Made by a program: the position numbers and the translations under genes. From Firmicutes bacterium UBA6113 (GTDB lineage: Bacteria > Bacillota > Clostridia > Tissierellales > Sedimentibacteraceae), in assembly GCA_002422545.1 (NCBI GenBank), contig DIWF01000021.1, positions 62,001 through 126,000 of the forward strand: a stretch of DNA of 64,000 bases. The letters run 5' to 3'. Positions 26,212-35,413 of this stretch are shown piece after piece. Position 1 is the first letter of the stretch, and each line of letters opens with the position of its first letter. Under the pieces are notes generated by a model. That model worked only from the letters and a program-made list of their open reading frames with translations. It did not search any database and was not told where the DNA came from.

Positions 26212-27117
26212 TTATTCCAATGCACCGTTTAAAACTCTTACAATGTAGCTGTCTGCGGGAAGGAATATTGTTTTGTCACCTTTCATGGTTGTTTTCAAAG
26301 CTTCAAGGCTGCGGATGAATTCATAGTAGTTTGCCCTGTCTTCTGTTGAGTATGCATCTGCTATAATTTTCATGTATTCGCCTTCGCCTTCACCCTTGAG
26401 CTCTTCTGCTGTTGCTTCTGCTTTTGACAGAAGTATTCCAACTTCCTTGTCGGTTTCATTGACAACCTTGCTTGCTTCCAGATTTCCATCTGCCCTGTAG
26501 CTTTCAGCCATTTGCGTTCTTTCAGAAACCATTCTGTTGTATACAGCAGCTTCGTTGTCTGAAGGAAGGTCAAGTCTTTTTATTTCAACGGCAATTGTTG
26601 AAACTCCGTAATTTTTAAGCTGTGCATTTACTATTTCAGTGATTTTTACGTTGACGTAGTCGATGCTTCCTTTGTCTGAGTTTATAATATCAGCTTGATT
26701 CATTGTTCCTAGCGTGTTTTTAACTGCACTGTAAACAACTGCATCAATACGGTTTTCCATTTCAGTAATTCTTGACACTGTCTTCATGAATGTATAAGGG
26801 TCGTCAATCCTCCACACTGCAAAGTTGTCAACAACCAATGTCTTCTTGTCTCCTGTGAGGACTTCTGAAGGAGGTATGTCGTACATCATTCTGTACTGTG
26901 GAATTGTTTCCACCTTATCAAGCATTGGAACCTTGAAATGAATTCCTGCTGTGTCCTGTATCTTTACAAATTTTGAAAATCTTGTAATATATGCATATTC
27001 ATTTTCACGGACAATGTATGCAGTGTTTGTAACTGCAACCAATACTAAAATTAAAATGAACAATTTGAGGATGGTGCCAAGGCTGCTTTTCTTTTTAGGT
27101 TCGTTAGTTTCCTGCAT
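26212..27117 (-). CDS. hflC: HflC, SPFH-domain membrane protease regulator
   Basis: A 301-residue SPFH/prohibitin-fold protein with a single N-terminal membrane helix (about 16-34) and the run YIVRENEYAYITRFSKFVKI, then a band-7 domain and a charged coiled coil (about 190-260, ESYRADGNLEASKVV). With HflK it forms a large ring at the membrane that restrains the FtsH protease. Its start overlaps the hflK stop by one base (TAATG), so the two are made together. Confidence 0.9.
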   Translation of the reverse strand: MQETNEPKKKSSLGTILKLFILILVLVAVTNTAYIVRENEYAYITRFSKFVKIQDTAGIHFKVPMLDKVETIPQYRMMYDIPPSEVLTGDKKTLVVDNFAVWRIDDPYTFMKTVSRITEMENRIDAVVYSAVKNTLGTMNQADIINSDKGSIDYVNVKITEIVNAQLKNYGVSTIAVEIKRLDLPSDNEAAVYNRMVSERTQMAESYRADGNLEASKVVNETDKEVGILLSKAEATAEELKGEGEGEYMKIIADAYSTEDRANYYEFIRSLEALKTTMKGDKTIFLPADSYIVRVLNGALE

Positions 27118-28178
27118 TAGTTTGCACCTCCAGTGGTTGTAGTTTCTGTATCTGTGGTGAAGCTTTTCAACGGAAGCATTTTTTCAACTCCGCCTTCAGT
27201 GGAATCAACATAAACTGTAACTCCTGGCAATATTTCTTCAATTGTTTCCAGATACATTCTTGTCTTGGTAATATTTTTATTTTTTGCATATTCGGTGTAC
27301 ATGGCGTTGAATTTTGCAACATCACCTCTTGCTGCGTTGATTCTAGATTCCTTGTACGCTTCCGCATCACGGATAAGCTTATCGGCGCGGCTTTCTGCTG
27401 CAGGCAGTGTCTTGTTTTTATATGCCAAGGCTTCGTTTATCCTTGTTTCTTTTTCCTGCTTTGCTGTTTCAACGTCCTTGAATGCAGCTATAACTTCTGA
27501 TGTCGGAGGCTGGCTGTCCTGGATTTTTACGTCCAGCACCTGTACTCCCAAATCATAATTTCCAAGTTTGTTCACTATCTTTTCTTTGATTTCTGCTTGG
27601 ATTATTGATTTTTCAGTAGTAAGAACGCCGTCCACATTCTTGGAACCTATTATGCTTCTTGCTGATGACTGCGAAATCATCTTCAGAGTTTGTGAAGGTT
27701 CGTCGGAATTGTACAAAAACTTAACTGGATCAGAAATTTTCCACTCAATGAAGAAGTCAATGTTTACAATGTTGAAATCTCCTGTTATCATTTTTGCTTC
27801 ATCAGGCACCGAGGTATTATCTGAGTAGCCTTGACTCTCGCTGCCGCTCTTGTAACCAATCTGCAATTTTTGAGTTCTGTTTACTTCAACCTTTGTTACT
27901 CCCTGTATTGGATATGGCAGCTTGAAGTGCAGACCTGCAGTTTCGACGCTTGTCACCTTACCTAGAGTTGTGACAACGGCTTGTTCTGTTTCTTCAACAG
28001 TGTACTGGCATGACAGTATTGCATATACAGCAACAATTACCAGCGGCAAGACCAACAGAGTCTTACCATGGAATTTGCGTCTTGGTTTTTTTTCTTTGAA
28101 TTCGGGATTTTCAAATCCCTTTTCCTTTTGCTTTTGTAAAAAGCTCTGCAATTTAAAAAGCAATTCTCTGTAATCCAT
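27117..28178 (-). CDS. hflK: HflK, SPFH-domain membrane protease regulator
   Basis: A 353-residue partner of HflC. A basic cytoplasmic tail (KEKKPRRKFHGK) is followed by one membrane helix at about 38-56, then the SPFH core opening YTVEETEQAVVTTLGKVTSV and a coiled coil rich in Glu/Ala/Arg (about 235-310). Family role: membrane microdomain ring that controls FtsH. The gene order hflK-hflC is the usual one. GGGGG lies just before the ATG. Confidence 0.9.
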   Translation of the reverse strand: MDYRELLFKLQSFLQKQKEKGFENPEFKEKKPRRKFHGKTLLVLPLVIVAVYAILSCQYTVEETEQAVVTTLGKVTSVETAGLHFKLPYPIQGVTKVEVNRTQKLQIGYKSGSESQGYSDNTSVPDEAKMITGDFNIVNIDFFIEWKISDPVKFLYNSDEPSQTLKMISQSSARSIIGSKNVDGVLTTEKSIIQAEIKEKIVNKLGNYDLGVQVLDVKIQDSQPPTSEVIAAFKDVETAKQEKETRINEALAYKNKTLPAAESRADKLIRDAEAYKESRINAARGDVAKFNAMYTEYAKNKNITKTRMYLETIEEILPGVTVYVDSTEGGVEKMLPLKSFTTDTETTTTGGAN

Positions 28179-28330
28179 AGTTCCCCCTTAAAACGGTTTC
28201 CCAATAATGCAATTTTCAATGGATTTGACAATAATTTTAACCAAATCAGTAAATCCTGATGAAGTTTATTTACATAGTATTGGTATTTGAATTATATCAT
28301 AAAAATCATATATATCCAAGGAATTATTAT

Positions 28331-28346
28331 AAAACTCCGGAGTTTT
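28331..28346. other. 16-bp perfect palindrome
   Basis: AAAACTCCGGAGTTTT lies in the 413-base gap between hflK and proB. It could be an operator or a small bidirectional hairpin; the rest of the gap up to 28428 shows nothing else. Confidence 0.4.
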
Positions 28347-28428
28347 GTAGTCCCAGGAATTAAATTGCCAGTGAACTACCGCCATTTTTATTGTTAAAAA
28401 ATATAGTACATAATAATACAACAACTTG

Positions 28429-28466
28429 TTGCAAAACGTCACTAAACCATATATAATTTTGACGTT
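28429..28466 (+). promoter_or_regulatory. proBA promoter with flanking inverted repeat
   Basis: TTGCAA (28429-28434) and TATAAT (28452-28457) are 17 bases apart. AACGTCA (28435-28441) and TGACGTT (28460-28466) form a perfect inverted pair flanking the -10, a candidate operator. The leader to proB is about 125 bases. Confidence 0.6.
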
Positions 28467-28591
28467 ATGTCAGAAAAAGACCAATATTTTTTCGTAGTGT
28501 AAGTACGGCTTGAGAACGTCTTAAAAAAACATTGCAATTCTCAGGGAAGTTGTTAAAATGTAACATAGATAATTATAATACGAGGCAGATG

Positions 28592-29398
28592 ATGGAAATT
28601 AATAAAACTATAGATAAAAGACATAAAAGAATAGTTGTAAAGGTGGGAAGCTCAACCCTCACTCATGACACGGGCAAGTTAAATCTTAGAATGATGGACA
28701 AGATTGCAATGGTGTTGAGCGACGTTAAGAATGAAGGCACAGATGTGGTTCTTGTAACTTCAGCAGCAGTTGCAGCCGGTGTTTCAAAACTGGGCCTTAA
28801 GGAAAGGCCAAAGACAACAAAAGAAAAGCAAGCAGCAGCATCTGTGGGACAATGTGAGCTCATGTTTGCCTACGATAAAGTTTTTTCACAATACAACCAG
28901 ACGGTTTCACAGCTTCTTTTGACAAGGGATATAACTGAGAATCCACTGCTTAAGGAGAATGTAACCAATACATTTGAAACATTGTTCACATACAATGTTA
29001 TTCCTATTGTAAATGAAAATGACAGCGTGGCAATCGAAGAACTTGTATACGGAGACAACGACACATTGTCGGCTGTTACGGCAAAGCTTGTGTGTGCAGA
29101 TTTGCTCATTATATTAAGTGACATTGATGGATTGTATGACAGCAATCCTCAAAACAATCCTGATGCAAAATTAATCCCGGTTGTAAGGGAAATTACTGAG
29201 GAAATTGAAAGCGTTGCAGGTGGTTCGCAAAGTTCAGTAGGGACAGGCGGCATGGCAACAAAGATTGCAGCAGCAAAGATAGCTGTTGCAAGCGGCATTG
29301 ATATGGCAATAGTAAACGGCAAAAGTCCGGAACTGATATATGACGTGCTTGATGGAAAGGCTGTGGGAACATTATTTCTAAAGAAAGAAGGTAAGTAA
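28592..29398 (+). CDS. proB: glutamate 5-kinase
   Basis: A 268-residue kinase of the amino acid kinase fold that makes gamma-glutamyl phosphate, the first step from glutamate to proline. The phosphate loop is VVKVGSSTL at about 15-23, with VTSAAVAAGVSKLGL, IPIVNENDSVA, DNDTLSA and the C-terminal GTGGMATKIAAAKIA, all diagnostic. It ends right after the kinase domain, so the C-terminal PUA domain found in many ProB proteins (about 100 residues) is absent. ATG 28592 (GAGG six bases before) or 28589 are both possible. It is followed directly by proA. Confidence 0.93.
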   Translation: MEINKTIDKRHKRIVVKVGSSTLTHDTGKLNLRMMDKIAMVLSDVKNEGTDVVLVTSAAVAAGVSKLGLKERPKTTKEKQAAASVGQCELMFAYDKVFSQYNQTVSQLLLTRDITENPLLKENVTNTFETLFTYNVIPIVNENDSVAIEELVYGDNDTLSAVTAKLVCADLLIILSDIDGLYDSNPQNNPDAKLIPVVREITEEIESVAGGSQSSVGTGGMATKIAAAKIAVASGIDMAIVNGKSPELIYDVLDGKAVGTLFLKKEGK

Positions 29399-30643
29399 AT
29401 GTCAGAACTTATAGCAAAGGGAAAAAATTCAAAAGAAGCTTCTTACGAGCTGATGAACATCTCAACTCAGCTGAAAAATGATGCATTGAAAAAAATAGCG
29501 GAAAACCTCGTGCTTCATTCGGCTGAAATAATTGAAAAAAACAAACTGGACATCAAAAATTACATGGACAAGGGAATGGGACCTCAGATGGTTGACAGGC
29601 TCATGCTCAATGAGGAAAGAATAGCGGCAATTGCTGAAGGCGTAAGGAAGATTGCTGAACTTGAAGATCCGGTTGGTGAAGTAATTTCCATGAAAAAAAG
29701 ACCAAACGGTCTTCTCATAGGGCAAAAGAGAGTTCCTTTAGGTGTAATAGGAATAATTTATGAATCAAGACCTAATGTTACAGTGGATGCGGCATCTCTT
29801 TGCCTTAAATCATCAAATGCAGTTATGTTAAGAGGCTCCAGTGATGCCATCAATTCAAACAAGGAACTGGTGAAAATCATGAAAATGTCTCTTGCAGAGA
29901 CAGGAATAAATGAATGTGCCATTGAGCTTGTAGAAGACACTTCAAGGGAAACAGCTTCACAGTTCATGAAACTCAACGACTATCTTGACGTGCTCATACC
30001 AAGGGGTGGGGCAGGACTGATCAAGACAACTCTGGCAAACGCTACGGTTCCTGTCATAGAGACGGGAACAGGAAACTGCCACGTATATGTAGATGAATTT
30101 GCAGACATTGAAATGGCATACAATATCCTTATAAATGCAAAGACATCAAGAACTTCCGTTTGTAATGCATGTGAAAGCCTCCTTGTACATAAAAACATCA
30201 AGGATAAATTCATGGCTGAAGCGGTTAAAATACTGAAGGATAAAAATGTTCAGGTAAGAGGCTGTGAGGAAACAGTGAAAATATGCAGCGATGTAATTCC
30301 TGCAACAGAGGAAGATTACGGAACGGAATTTCTTGACCTCATAATTTCAGTTAAGGTTGTTGAAAGCATAGATGAAGCAATCAAACACATCAACAAGTAC
30401 GGGACGGGACATTCTGAAGCTATTGTGACTGAAAGTTACACAAATTCACAGAGATTTTTAAACGAGGTGGATGCTGCTGCTGTCTACGTCAATGCGTCCA
30501 CAAGGTTCACAGACGGATTTGAATTCGGATTTGGAGCAGAAATAGGAATAAGCACTCAAAAAATGCACGCCAGAGGTCCTATGGGCCTTAAGGAACTAAC
30601 AACTTCCAAGTATATAATTTACGGAAACGGACAAATCAGATAG
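29399..30643 (+). CDS. proA: glutamate-5-semialdehyde dehydrogenase
   Basis: A 414-residue NADPH-dependent reductase that turns gamma-glutamyl phosphate into glutamate semialdehyde. Diagnostic runs are GVIGIIYESRPNVTVDAASL near 115-134, ETGTGNCHVYVD near 221-232, the catalytic Cys255 in SVCNACES, and FGFGAEIGISTQKMHARGP near the end. Its ATG directly follows the proB stop codon, and AAAGAAGG in the end of proB serves as ribosome site. Full family length. Confidence 0.95.
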   Translation: MSELIAKGKNSKEASYELMNISTQLKNDALKKIAENLVLHSAEIIEKNKLDIKNYMDKGMGPQMVDRLMLNEERIAAIAEGVRKIAELEDPVGEVISMKKRPNGLLIGQKRVPLGVIGIIYESRPNVTVDAASLCLKSSNAVMLRGSSDAINSNKELVKIMKMSLAETGINECAIELVEDTSRETASQFMKLNDYLDVLIPRGGAGLIKTTLANATVPVIETGTGNCHVYVDEFADIEMAYNILINAKTSRTSVCNACESLLVHKNIKDKFMAEAVKILKDKNVQVRGCEETVKICSDVIPATEEDYGTEFLDLIISVKVVESIDEAIKHINKYGTGHSEAIVTESYTNSQRFLNEVDAAAVYVNASTRFTDGFEFGFGAEIGISTQKMHARGPMGLKELTTSKYIIYGNGQIR

Positions 30644-30692
30644 CTGAAAAAGTTTGACATAGAATCAGCAAGAATTGAATATATTAACAAAG

Positions 30693-30726
30693 ATAGGATA
30701 GTATAAAAATACTGTCCTATTTTTAT
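30693..30726 (+). terminator. proBA terminator
   Basis: ATAGGATAGTAT pairs with ATACTGTCCTAT (one wobble) around AAAA, followed by TTTTTATAC, 50 bases after proA. Confidence 0.75.
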
Positions 30727-31074
30727 ACATACAGTTCCTATGAGGAGCATTTATACATAAAGATATATGCATAGGTAGTGTAAAATTATAAAAAGCTTTA
30801 GATAAAATATTGATTAAATTAGCATTATATAACTGACAATCACAGCCATTAATAAATTTACACTGTCTAGATAAAGTCTCATAACTAGAGAAAAATTAAG
30901 CACATAATCTGTACATTGCGAACATAAAATATATAAAAAAATTAAAAATTAAAATTTTAATGCTAAAAACTCAATTAGAATAAAAATAAATCATATATTA
31001 GTTTTTTATTATATATAATTATTGAAAAGAGGATTATTTTGATTAGAAATAATGCATAAAATTTAAATTTTTCA
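30727..31074. other. AT-rich gene-free stretch
   Basis: About 350 bases of very AT-rich sequence with no gene, hairpin or repeat that I can support. Confidence 0.5.
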
Positions 31075-31103
31075 TTGATTGTGTTTGATTTATATGCTAT
31101 ACT
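31075..31103 (+). promoter_or_regulatory. promoter of the M20D-abgT operon
   Basis: TTGATT (31075-31080) and TATACT (31098-31103), 17 bases apart, 40 bases before the peptidase start. Confidence 0.6.
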
Positions 31104-31142
31104 TCTATCAATTTAGTGAAATTAGGGAATGGAGGTGGTTTT

Positions 31143-32330
31143 ATGCAAAAGGAAGATATACTTAGGAGTGCGGAAGCAATTAAGGATGAACTCATTAGGA
31201 TAAGGAGGGATATACATGCTCATCCGGAAATTGGCCGACAAGAAAAGAGAACATCGGAACTTGTGGCAAATAAGTTAAGGGAATTAGGACTTGATGTTAG
31301 AACAAATGTCGCAGAAACAGGAGTAATAGGTACATTAATAGGTAAATATCCCGGAAAAACAATACTCATGAGAGCAGATATGGATTGCCTAGCAATGGAG
31401 GAGCTTAACGATGTAGAATACAAGTCTCAAACTCCGGGCTTGATGCACGCCTGTGGACATGACTCGCACACTGCTTGGCTGCTTGGAGCAGCAATGATAC
31501 TATCGCAGTATAAAGATGAAATTCACGGAAATGTAAAATTTTTATTCCAGCCGGATGAAGAAAATGACGGTGGAGCAGAACGCATGATACATGACGGCGC
31601 TTTGGAAAATCCTCATGTTGATGCAGCAATAGGAGCTCATGTATGGCCTTCTTTAGAAGCAGGTAAGATAGGAGTCAAGTATGGCTCAATGATGGCGTCG
31701 CCTGACCGTATACTGATTAATATTTATGGTAAAGGTGGACATGGCGGGGTGCCTGACAGCTGCATAGATCCTATCACAACGGCATGCCAGGTTCAAATGG
31801 CATTGCAAACTATTGTGAGCAGGAGAATAAGTCCGGTTGAATCTGCGGTTGTAACAATTGCTAGGATAGAAGGGGGTACTACACACAACATAATTCCTGA
31901 AAAGGTACAGATGGAAGGAACTATAAGGACGCTGACATATGAGTTAAGAGAAAAGGTTCCTAAGATGGTAGAAAATATTATTAAGGGCGTATGCGAAGCA
32001 AATGGTGCAACTTATGAATTTATTTATGATCCGCATTACCCGCCGGTTGTGAATAATGATGAAATTAATGTCTTTATTGAAGAAGCAGGGAAAGAAATAT
32101 TAGGAAGTGAAAATGTAGTCAGGCTGGTCAATCCAACTATGGGCGGCGAAGATTTTTCGTATTTCCAGCTTAAAGTTCCGGCATCATTCTTTGTTATAGG
32201 TACTTATAATCCTTCAAAGGGATTGACAAATCCTCTTCACAATCCTCGATTTAATATTGATGAAGATATACTTCCAAAGGCTTCAGCTGTTATGGCCCAA
32301 TGTGCCATAGATTATCTTAATAATAATTAA
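31143..32330 (+). CDS. M20D-family amidohydrolase (N-acyl amino acid hydrolase type)
   Basis: A 395-residue zinc hydrolase. LMRADMDCLAMEE near 82-94, MHACGHDSHTAWLLGAA near 101-117 and FQPDEENDGG near 135-144 give the metal and catalytic residues; the middle GKGGHGGVPDSCIDPIT is the dimer domain and TMGGEDFSYFQLKVP the last ligand site. This is the pattern of hippurate, indole-acetyl-amino-acid and aminobenzoyl-glutamate hydrolases. ATG 31143 is set by GGAGGTGG. It sits 76 bases before an AbgT carrier, so it should cleave what that carrier imports. Confidence 0.88.
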   Translation: MQKEDILRSAEAIKDELIRIRRDIHAHPEIGRQEKRTSELVANKLRELGLDVRTNVAETGVIGTLIGKYPGKTILMRADMDCLAMEELNDVEYKSQTPGLMHACGHDSHTAWLLGAAMILSQYKDEIHGNVKFLFQPDEENDGGAERMIHDGALENPHVDAAIGAHVWPSLEAGKIGVKYGSMMASPDRILINIYGKGGHGGVPDSCIDPITTACQVQMALQTIVSRRISPVESAVVTIARIEGGTTHNIIPEKVQMEGTIRTLTYELREKVPKMVENIIKGVCEANGATYEFIYDPHYPPVVNNDEINVFIEEAGKEILGSENVVRLVNPTMGGEDFSYFQLKVPASFFVIGTYNPSKGLTNPLHNPRFNIDEDILPKASAVMAQCAIDYLNNN

Positions 32331-32406
32331 TAAACAGTGAGTAATTTATTTATATCTTAATTTAATAAATTTTTCTAAATGATTAAAAAAACAAGGAGGA
32401 AGTAAA

Positions 32407-33945
32407 ATGGCACAAGCTAAGTTAAAGAAATCAAAGTTTGATAAGTTTCTTGATAAAATAGAAGAAATAGGCAATAAATTGCCTGAAGCTTTTATGATAT
32501 TTTTGTATTTAGGTATTTTCATGATGGTATTATCATTAATTGCTTCACTTTTCAAAATGTCTGCAGTTCATCCGGTTACAGGGGAAACATTGGTTGTTCA
32601 AAACCTAATTTCAGTTTTTGGATTGACTAAGATTCTTACAAGTGCTGTATCAGGTTTTACAGGTTTTGCACCTCTAGGTGTTGTGCTTGTCTGTATGCTG
32701 GGCGTTGGCCTTTGTGAAAAATCAGGGCTGTTACAAATTGCAATCAAACACGGTCTGGGAAATGTTAAAGGGTCACCTATTAAGATTATTGTAATACTTA
32801 TTATGTTATCTATACTTTCAATGGCAGCAGGAGACTCTGGATTCATCGTAATGCCTCCTCTGGGAGCCTTGATATTCTTATCAATCGGCAGAAATCCTCT
32901 TGCCGGCATGATGCTTGCGTATGCATCTGTTGCAGGAGCATTCGGCGGAAACTTTATACCAACATCTCTTGATATGCTGCTAATAGGTTTCACTGAAAAT
33001 GCAGTACAGATTTCAGGATTACCTGCTGAAACAAACCCAATGATGAACTATTATTTCCAGCTAGCTTCCACAGTATTGGTTACTGGTGTTGGTGTATGGG
33101 TTACATTGAAATTTGTTGAACCAAGGTTAGGAAAATTGGAGAACGTTCAAGTAGAAGGACGTATAGAAGAAGTTACAGATTTACAGCGTAAAGGTATGAA
33201 AGCTGCAGGTATTTCCTTGTTAGTATTACTTGCTTTAGTAGTTGCAGGAACAGCACCTGTAAATGGTATTTTAAGAGATCCTGAAACTTTTAAAATTATA
33301 AGCAGCAAAGCTCCTTTGATGCAAGGACTGGTTGTAATAATTACATTGGCTTTCTTTATCCCTGGTATGGTTTTCGGAAGAATTACAGGAACTATAAAAG
33401 ACTCAAGAGCAATGGTTAAGGCATTAAACCAGTCAATGTCAGAAATGGGCGGATATATTGCGCTTACATTTATGATGGCTTTGTTCTCAAATATATTTGC
33501 ATGGTCTAACATGGGTATCGTCTTGGCAATAAAGGGTGCAAATGCACTGCAGGCTTCAGGTTTCCCAATTCCTGTTGTTATGATTCTGCTCATACTGTTC
33601 ATCATTCCTCTTGATGTATTCCTTGCAAGTTCATCAGGAAAATGGGCAATATTTGCTCCTATATTTGTTCCTATGTTCATGTTCCTTGGATTCCACCCGG
33701 CATTTACTCAGATGGTATACAGAATAGGAGATGCAGTTATAAACGTATGTACTCCTCTGTTGGCATACTATATCATGATGCTGGAACTTGGCAGAAAGTA
33801 TGATAAGAACCTTGGCCTCGGCACAATGGTCGCCACAATGCTCCCATACTCAATCTTCTACATGATTGGATGGATTATCCTTCTATTAATCTGGTACTTT
33901 ACAAAGTTGCCGCTGGGACCTGGCGGACCGCTGTTGTTGCCATAG
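32407..33945 (+). CDS. AbgT-family transporter
   Basis: A 512-residue integral membrane carrier of the AbgT family. Diagnostic runs are SAVSGFTGFAPLGVVLVCMLGVG, SMAAGDSGFIVMPPLGALIF and FGGNFIPTSLDMLLIGF; hydrophobic profile fits about 12 helices plus re-entrant hairpins. Known members import p-aminobenzoyl-glutamate or export sulfonamides. AAGGAGGAAG precedes the ATG. The M20D enzymes on both sides support import of an N-acyl amino acid here. Confidence 0.87.
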   Translation: MAQAKLKKSKFDKFLDKIEEIGNKLPEAFMIFLYLGIFMMVLSLIASLFKMSAVHPVTGETLVVQNLISVFGLTKILTSAVSGFTGFAPLGVVLVCMLGVGLCEKSGLLQIAIKHGLGNVKGSPIKIIVILIMLSILSMAAGDSGFIVMPPLGALIFLSIGRNPLAGMMLAYASVAGAFGGNFIPTSLDMLLIGFTENAVQISGLPAETNPMMNYYFQLASTVLVTGVGVWVTLKFVEPRLGKLENVQVEGRIEEVTDLQRKGMKAAGISLLVLLALVVAGTAPVNGILRDPETFKIISSKAPLMQGLVVIITLAFFIPGMVFGRITGTIKDSRAMVKALNQSMSEMGGYIALTFMMALFSNIFAWSNMGIVLAIKGANALQASGFPIPVVMILLILFIIPLDVFLASSSGKWAIFAPIFVPMFMFLGFHPAFTQMVYRIGDAVINVCTPLLAYYIMMLELGRKYDKNLGLGTMVATMLPYSIFYMIGWIILLLIWYFTKLPLGPGGPLLLP

Positions 33946-33994
33946 AATTTTGAATTAATACTAGATTTATTGCTAGGCAATATTTCAAAAATAA

Positions 33995-34020
33995 AAGCAA
34001 TAATTAAAAAATTATTGCTT
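33995..34020 (+). terminator. hairpin after abgT-like gene
   Basis: AAGCAATAATT and AATTATTGCTT form a perfect 11-bp stem with a four-base loop; no T-tract follows. Confidence 0.5.
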
Positions 34021-34052
34021 AGGTTGATAACAAAATTATTTAATTAATAAAA

Positions 34053-34081
34053 CGGGCGGACACAAGATCCGCCCCTACAAT
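34053..34081. repeat. TTGTAGGGG hairpin repeat, copy 2 (inverted)
   Basis: On the minus strand it reads TTGTAGGGGCGGATCT then GTGTCCGCCCG, matching the unit at 16009-16036. The stem GGGCGGA/TCCGCCC has a C-G pair where copy 1 has A-T, so the pairing is kept. It lies between converging genes. Confidence 0.65.
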
Positions 34082-34119
34082 TTTTGGTGAAATAGGTTGT
34101 CGTTACAATGTTTTTTATA

Positions 34120-35322
34120 TTATTTGCTCGTCTTGAGCCATTCTATTGCTGTGTTTGCATAAACTGCCGAACCTATGTAGAATACATCTTCGCTGAAGTT
34201 TACTTTCGGATGGTGCTGAGGATACGGGAATCCTTGTTCAGGAGAGCCGCCGCCCAATGCCATCATAACTGAAGGAACTTTTTCGCTGACGTAGCCGAAG
34301 TCTTCTGAGCCTGTCATTTTACCTCCGGGAAATGCTTTTTCAAATCCCTGGGTGTTATCTTCGCCTAACAATTCGTTGTTTATTTTTACTACCTGTTTGT
34401 AAAGTTCAGGATCATTGTATACTGAAGGACATTTAATTCTGTATTCAACTTCTGCTTCTGCTCTGAATGTTGAAGCAACTCCCTTTGCAATTTCAACAAC
34501 TCTTGTTTTCATGAATTCTCTATCATTGCTGCTGAATGCTCTTATGCTTCCTTCTATAAAAGCGGTGTCAGGAATTATGTTTGAAGCGTTTCCTCCGTGC
34601 ATTTGTCCGATGGTTATTACTGCTGTGTTCGATGGTGAAATTTCTCTTGCTATTACTTCCTGGAGTGCCGTATGTATGTGAGCCATTACATTAAGAGGGT
34701 CTACACAGTCCTGAGGCATAGCTCCGTGACCGCCCTTGCCCTTTATATCTATGTGGAACATGTCTCCGGATGATGTGAAGTATCCAGAGTTAGGAATAAT
34801 CAGTGTTCCGGCTGGAACAGGCATGCCTGAAAAAATATGGATCATAACTGCAGCATCAACTTTAGGGTTCTCCAGAACGCCTGCTTCTACCATGGCTATT
34901 GCTCCTGACAACTGTTCTTCAGCCGGCTGGAACATCAATTTAACTGTACCTTCAATTTCATCTTCATGATTTTTTAAAATCTGCGCAGCTCCTAAAAGCA
35001 TTGCTGCATGTGTATCATGTCCGCAAGCATGCATGTTTTTTGTCTTGGATTTAAATTCAAGTCCATTTTCTTCCACTATGGGAAGAGCATCCATGTCAGC
35101 TCTTAACAATATTGTCTTGCCTTCCTTTTTGCCGCCTGCCAATGCAACCACCGCTGAATTGGTTATTACCTGAGGTTCATAGCCCATCGATTTCAGTCTT
35201 TCAATTACATATGCCGTGGTTATCGGTAAATCCATTCCAAGCTCAGCATTCTTATGAATGTATCTTCTATCTTTGACTATGGAATCCTGCAGAGATTTTG
35301 CTTCTTCTAAAATATTAGTCAT
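34120..35322 (-). CDS. M20D-family amidohydrolase
   Basis: A 400-residue paralogue of the enzyme at 31143. LLRADMDALPIVEE near 73-86, MHACGHDTHAAMLLGAA near 97-113, FQPAEEQLSGA near 131-141 and MTGSEDFGYVSEKVP near 353 mark the metal and catalytic residues. ATG 35322 follows AAGGGGTGAT; an earlier in-frame ATG at 35367 has no site. It faces the AbgT carrier from the other side, but is transcribed toward it, so it has its own control. The substrate is probably another N-acyl amino acid. Confidence 0.88.
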   Translation of the reverse strand: MTNILEEAKSLQDSIVKDRRYIHKNAELGMDLPITTAYVIERLKSMGYEPQVITNSAVVALAGGKKEGKTILLRADMDALPIVEENGLEFKSKTKNMHACGHDTHAAMLLGAAQILKNHEDEIEGTVKLMFQPAEEQLSGAIAMVEAGVLENPKVDAAVMIHIFSGMPVPAGTLIIPNSGYFTSSGDMFHIDIKGKGGHGAMPQDCVDPLNVMAHIHTALQEVIAREISPSNTAVITIGQMHGGNASNIIPDTAFIEGSIRAFSSNDREFMKTRVVEIAKGVASTFRAEAEVEYRIKCPSVYNDPELYKQVVKINNELLGEDNTQGFEKAFPGGKMTGSEDFGYVSEKVPSVMMALGGGSPEQGFPYPQHHPKVNFSEDVFYIGSAVYANTAIEWLKTSK

Positions 35323-35413
35323 ATGATCACCCCTTATTTTAATTTTCTGAAATTCATTATATAGCAATGGTTTTTAGAAGTCAAAAATATTTACAAAAAT
35401 GTATATAAATAAC

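Noticed and set aside
28465..28591. Riboswitch or T-box in the proBA leader
   Set aside because: No T-box core (GGTGG) or specifier arrangement and no terminator in the leader.
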